In this document: positions 12,079 through 13,262 of the stretch, in pieces
Numbering within the stretch: the stretch's first letter is position 1
How the letters are laid out: the number at the start of each line of letters is the position of its first letter
Assembly: GCA_964603025.1 (NCBI GenBank)
Contig: CAZRTO010000041.1
Coordinates: forward strand, 1-13,262
DNA from: CALFCX01 sp964603025
Lineage (GTDB): Bacteria; Margulisbacteria; WOR-1; JAKLHX01
Direction of reading: 5' to 3'
Length of the DNA stretch: 13,262 nt
Position numbers and translations under genes: made by a program
The notes under the pieces: generated by a model
The model's database searches: none
What the model saw: only the letters and a program-made list of their open reading frames with translations
Told to the model about the DNA's origin: nothing

Positions 12079-13262
12079 GAATAGGAATATTTTACTGTTG
12101 TTGGCAGTGATCGCGATGGGGGGGCTTCTTGGCTGCGGTGGAGATGATGGCCCGTCTCAGAGCGCCACGGTCATCGGTTCTGTTGCCGGGATTTCTTTGA
12201 GCCCGGTCTCAGGGGCTTCGGTGAACATCGGTGGAGTGACTTCTGCTACTGGACCTGACGGCACCTATTCCCTGGACAGGGTGACCAGCGGGCTACAGGT
12301 CCTTTCGGTGTCGGCTGCCGGATATATATCCGTTTCTAGGACTGTGGATGTCGCGCCTATGGCGACCACTTATGTGCCCAAGATAGTACTCGAAGTGCGC
12401 GACAGCAAGTCAACCGGGATAGGTTCCGGAGGGGGCGAGGCGACCAGCTCAGACGGCACTATAATACTTTCAATACCATCCGGGGTTTTGACCTCTACGG
12501 TTTCGGTGGTGGTCACCAACTGCGATCTTCTGTCCGTGCCGTATCCCGTGCCTTCGGGGTATAAGCTTGTTTATCTGGCGCATATAAGCCCTGCCGATAC
12601 TGTTCTTTTGTCCGCCGCTACATTATATATACCCACTCCGTCTGAAAGCCCTGTCACTTTTTATCACTTTAACTCGTCAACTTCGACCTGGGACTCTCTG
12701 GGAGCCGGCACGCCCGCTGACGGGAAGACCTCCATTTCTTTGACCAAATTCGGATGGATAGCGGCGGTCGTTCCGCTGGCTTCCCCGGGCAGCATTACAG
12801 GAAAGGTAGTTTCTTCCGCGGGAGGAGCTGTGGCCGGCGCGGACGTGATAGCGGGGGGCAGTATTGCCGTTACGGATGCCTCGGGCAATTATACTCTTTC
12901 AAATCTCGCGGCGGGAACCGTATCCGTCAATGCTTCCAAGGCAGGATATAGCAGCGCTTCTTTGAGCGTTACGGTGGTGGCGGGCAGGACGGTCACCGCC
13001 GCTGATATCTCTCTCAGTCCGGTTTCCGGTTACGGTTCTGTGTCCGGAAAGATACTATCATCCGTCGGCTCGGTTGTGATCGTGGGGGCCAGGGTCGTAG
13101 CGGCCGGCAAGACCGCTTACAGCGACAGCAACGGCAACTATTCGATATCGGACCTTTCTCCCGGGGCGGTGACGGTGAGCGTGTACGCGTACGGATATGA
13201 GAACAAAAGCGAGAGCGTTACCATAACAGCGGGCACTACAGCGACAAAAGATTTCAGGCTTG
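12071..13262 (+). CDS. Lipoprotein with carboxypeptidase-regulatory-like repeats and a ZU5-like segment, 3' partial
   Basis: An open frame runs from GTG 12071 to the window edge (397 codons, no stop). MRLNRNILLLLAVIAMGG then LLGC forms a lipoprotein signal with lipidated Cys22, followed by GGDDG. Three Ig-like/transthyretin-like CarboxypepD_reg units are visible, each of the form GxVxxxxGxxVxGAxVxxxGxxxxTDxxGxYxLxxLxxGxxxVxxxxxGY: about 33-107, 241-316 and 322-397 (the last runs off the edge). Between them, 118-160 (GGEATSSDGTIILSIPSGVL) resembles a ZU5-type beta domain. Such modules make stalks or scaffolds of surface lipoproteins; no catalytic domain is seen, though one may follow outside. 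The start could instead be TTG 12077; both sit within reach of AAGGAG units in the heptamer repeat. Composition is Ser/Val/Gly/Ala-rich, with two cysteines (22 and 151). Likely co-transcribed with the EF-G-like gene. Confidence 0.85.
   Translation, partial: MRLNRNILLLLAVIAMGGLLGCGGDDGPSQSATVIGSVAGISLSPVSGASVNIGGVTSATGPDGTYSLDRVTSGLQVLSVSAAGYISVSRTVDVAPMATTYVPKIVLEVRDSKSTGIGSGGGEATSSDGTIILSIPSGVLTSTVSVVVTNCDLLSVPYPVPSGYKLVYLAHISPADTVLLSAATLYIPTPSESPVTFYHFNSSTSTWDSLGAGTPADGKTSISLTKFGWIAAVVPLASPGSITGKVVSSAGGAVAGADVIAGGSIAVTDASGNYTLSNLAAGTVSVNASKAGYSSASLSVTVVAGRTVTAADISLSPVSGYGSVSGKILSSVGSVVIVGARVVAAGKTAYSDSNGNYSISDLSPGAVTVSVYAYGYENKSESVTITAGTTATKDFRL

Noticed and set aside
1..13262. Mobile element, CRISPR array or prophage
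   Set aside because: No transposase, integrase, terminal inverted repeats, spaced direct repeats or phage genes were seen; the tRNA-Asn has no duplicated 3' end marking an integration site.

Overview
The window reads as chromosomal DNA from an uncultured, Gram-negative-type (diderm) bacterium. Evidence for two membranes is a Blc-type lipocalin with a lipobox, a second large lipoprotein, and several proteins with signal peptides. Coding DNA is of middling GC, with many AGG/AGA (Arg) and ATA (Ile) codons. I cannot name the phylum from sequence alone. The gene mix and the heptanucleotide intergenic repeat would fit one of the candidate phyla near Cyanobacteria (for example Margulisbacteria/WOR-1), but that is a guess. 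There is no phage, transposon, plasmid or CRISPR signature.

Layout. 1-2170: the end of rsgA (ribosome-assembly GTPase), coupled by an ATGA overlap to an APC-type amino acid permease. 2206-2939: a Blc-like lipocalin, then tRNA-Asn(GUU) and its terminator. 2942-3756: a small GIY-YIG protein converging on a macro-domain hydrolase; their stop codons overlap. 3796-5062: a secreted GH3/NagZ-like glycosidase, divergent from the macro gene, ended by an 11-bp hairpin. 5057-6024: tspO converging on a cysteine-rich CxxCxxCC protein, with 29 nt of shared coding sequence. 6043-7048: a secreted MORN_2-repeat protein with a strict 24-residue period, overlapping a small secreted desulfoferrodoxin-like protein. 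7061-8902 (minus strand): citrate synthase, a low-GC EF-hand protein, and the terminator of the next gene. 8931-9957: a bactofilin-like beta-helix membrane protein divergent from an EF-G-like GTPase. 9958-13262: the EF-G-like gene, a heptamer tandem repeat, and the first 397 codons of a lipoprotein with carboxypeptidase-regulatory-like repeats.

How the genes fit together. No single pathway dominates; this looks like a housekeeping segment built from short transcription units. Two units concern the ribosome or translation (rsgA, EF-G-like) and one encodes a tRNA. Many others are envelope or periplasmic proteins (lipocalin, NagZ-like, TspO, MORN protein, SORL-like protein, bactofilin-like protein, repeat lipoprotein). 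Citrate synthase is the only central-metabolism enzyme.

The most informative signals are regulatory. Several genes have a good -10 box only 6-12 nt before the start codon and no Shine-Dalgarno sequence, so leaderless or nearly leaderless mRNAs are likely. Extended -10 boxes (TGnTATAAT type) recur. The bactofilin-like and EF-G-like genes appear to share one self-complementary -35 hexamer (TTGCAA) used in both directions with 17-bp spacers. A 7-nt repeat that itself resembles a Shine-Dalgarno sequence fills the gap before the last gene. I found no convincing new multi-gene defence or metabolic system.
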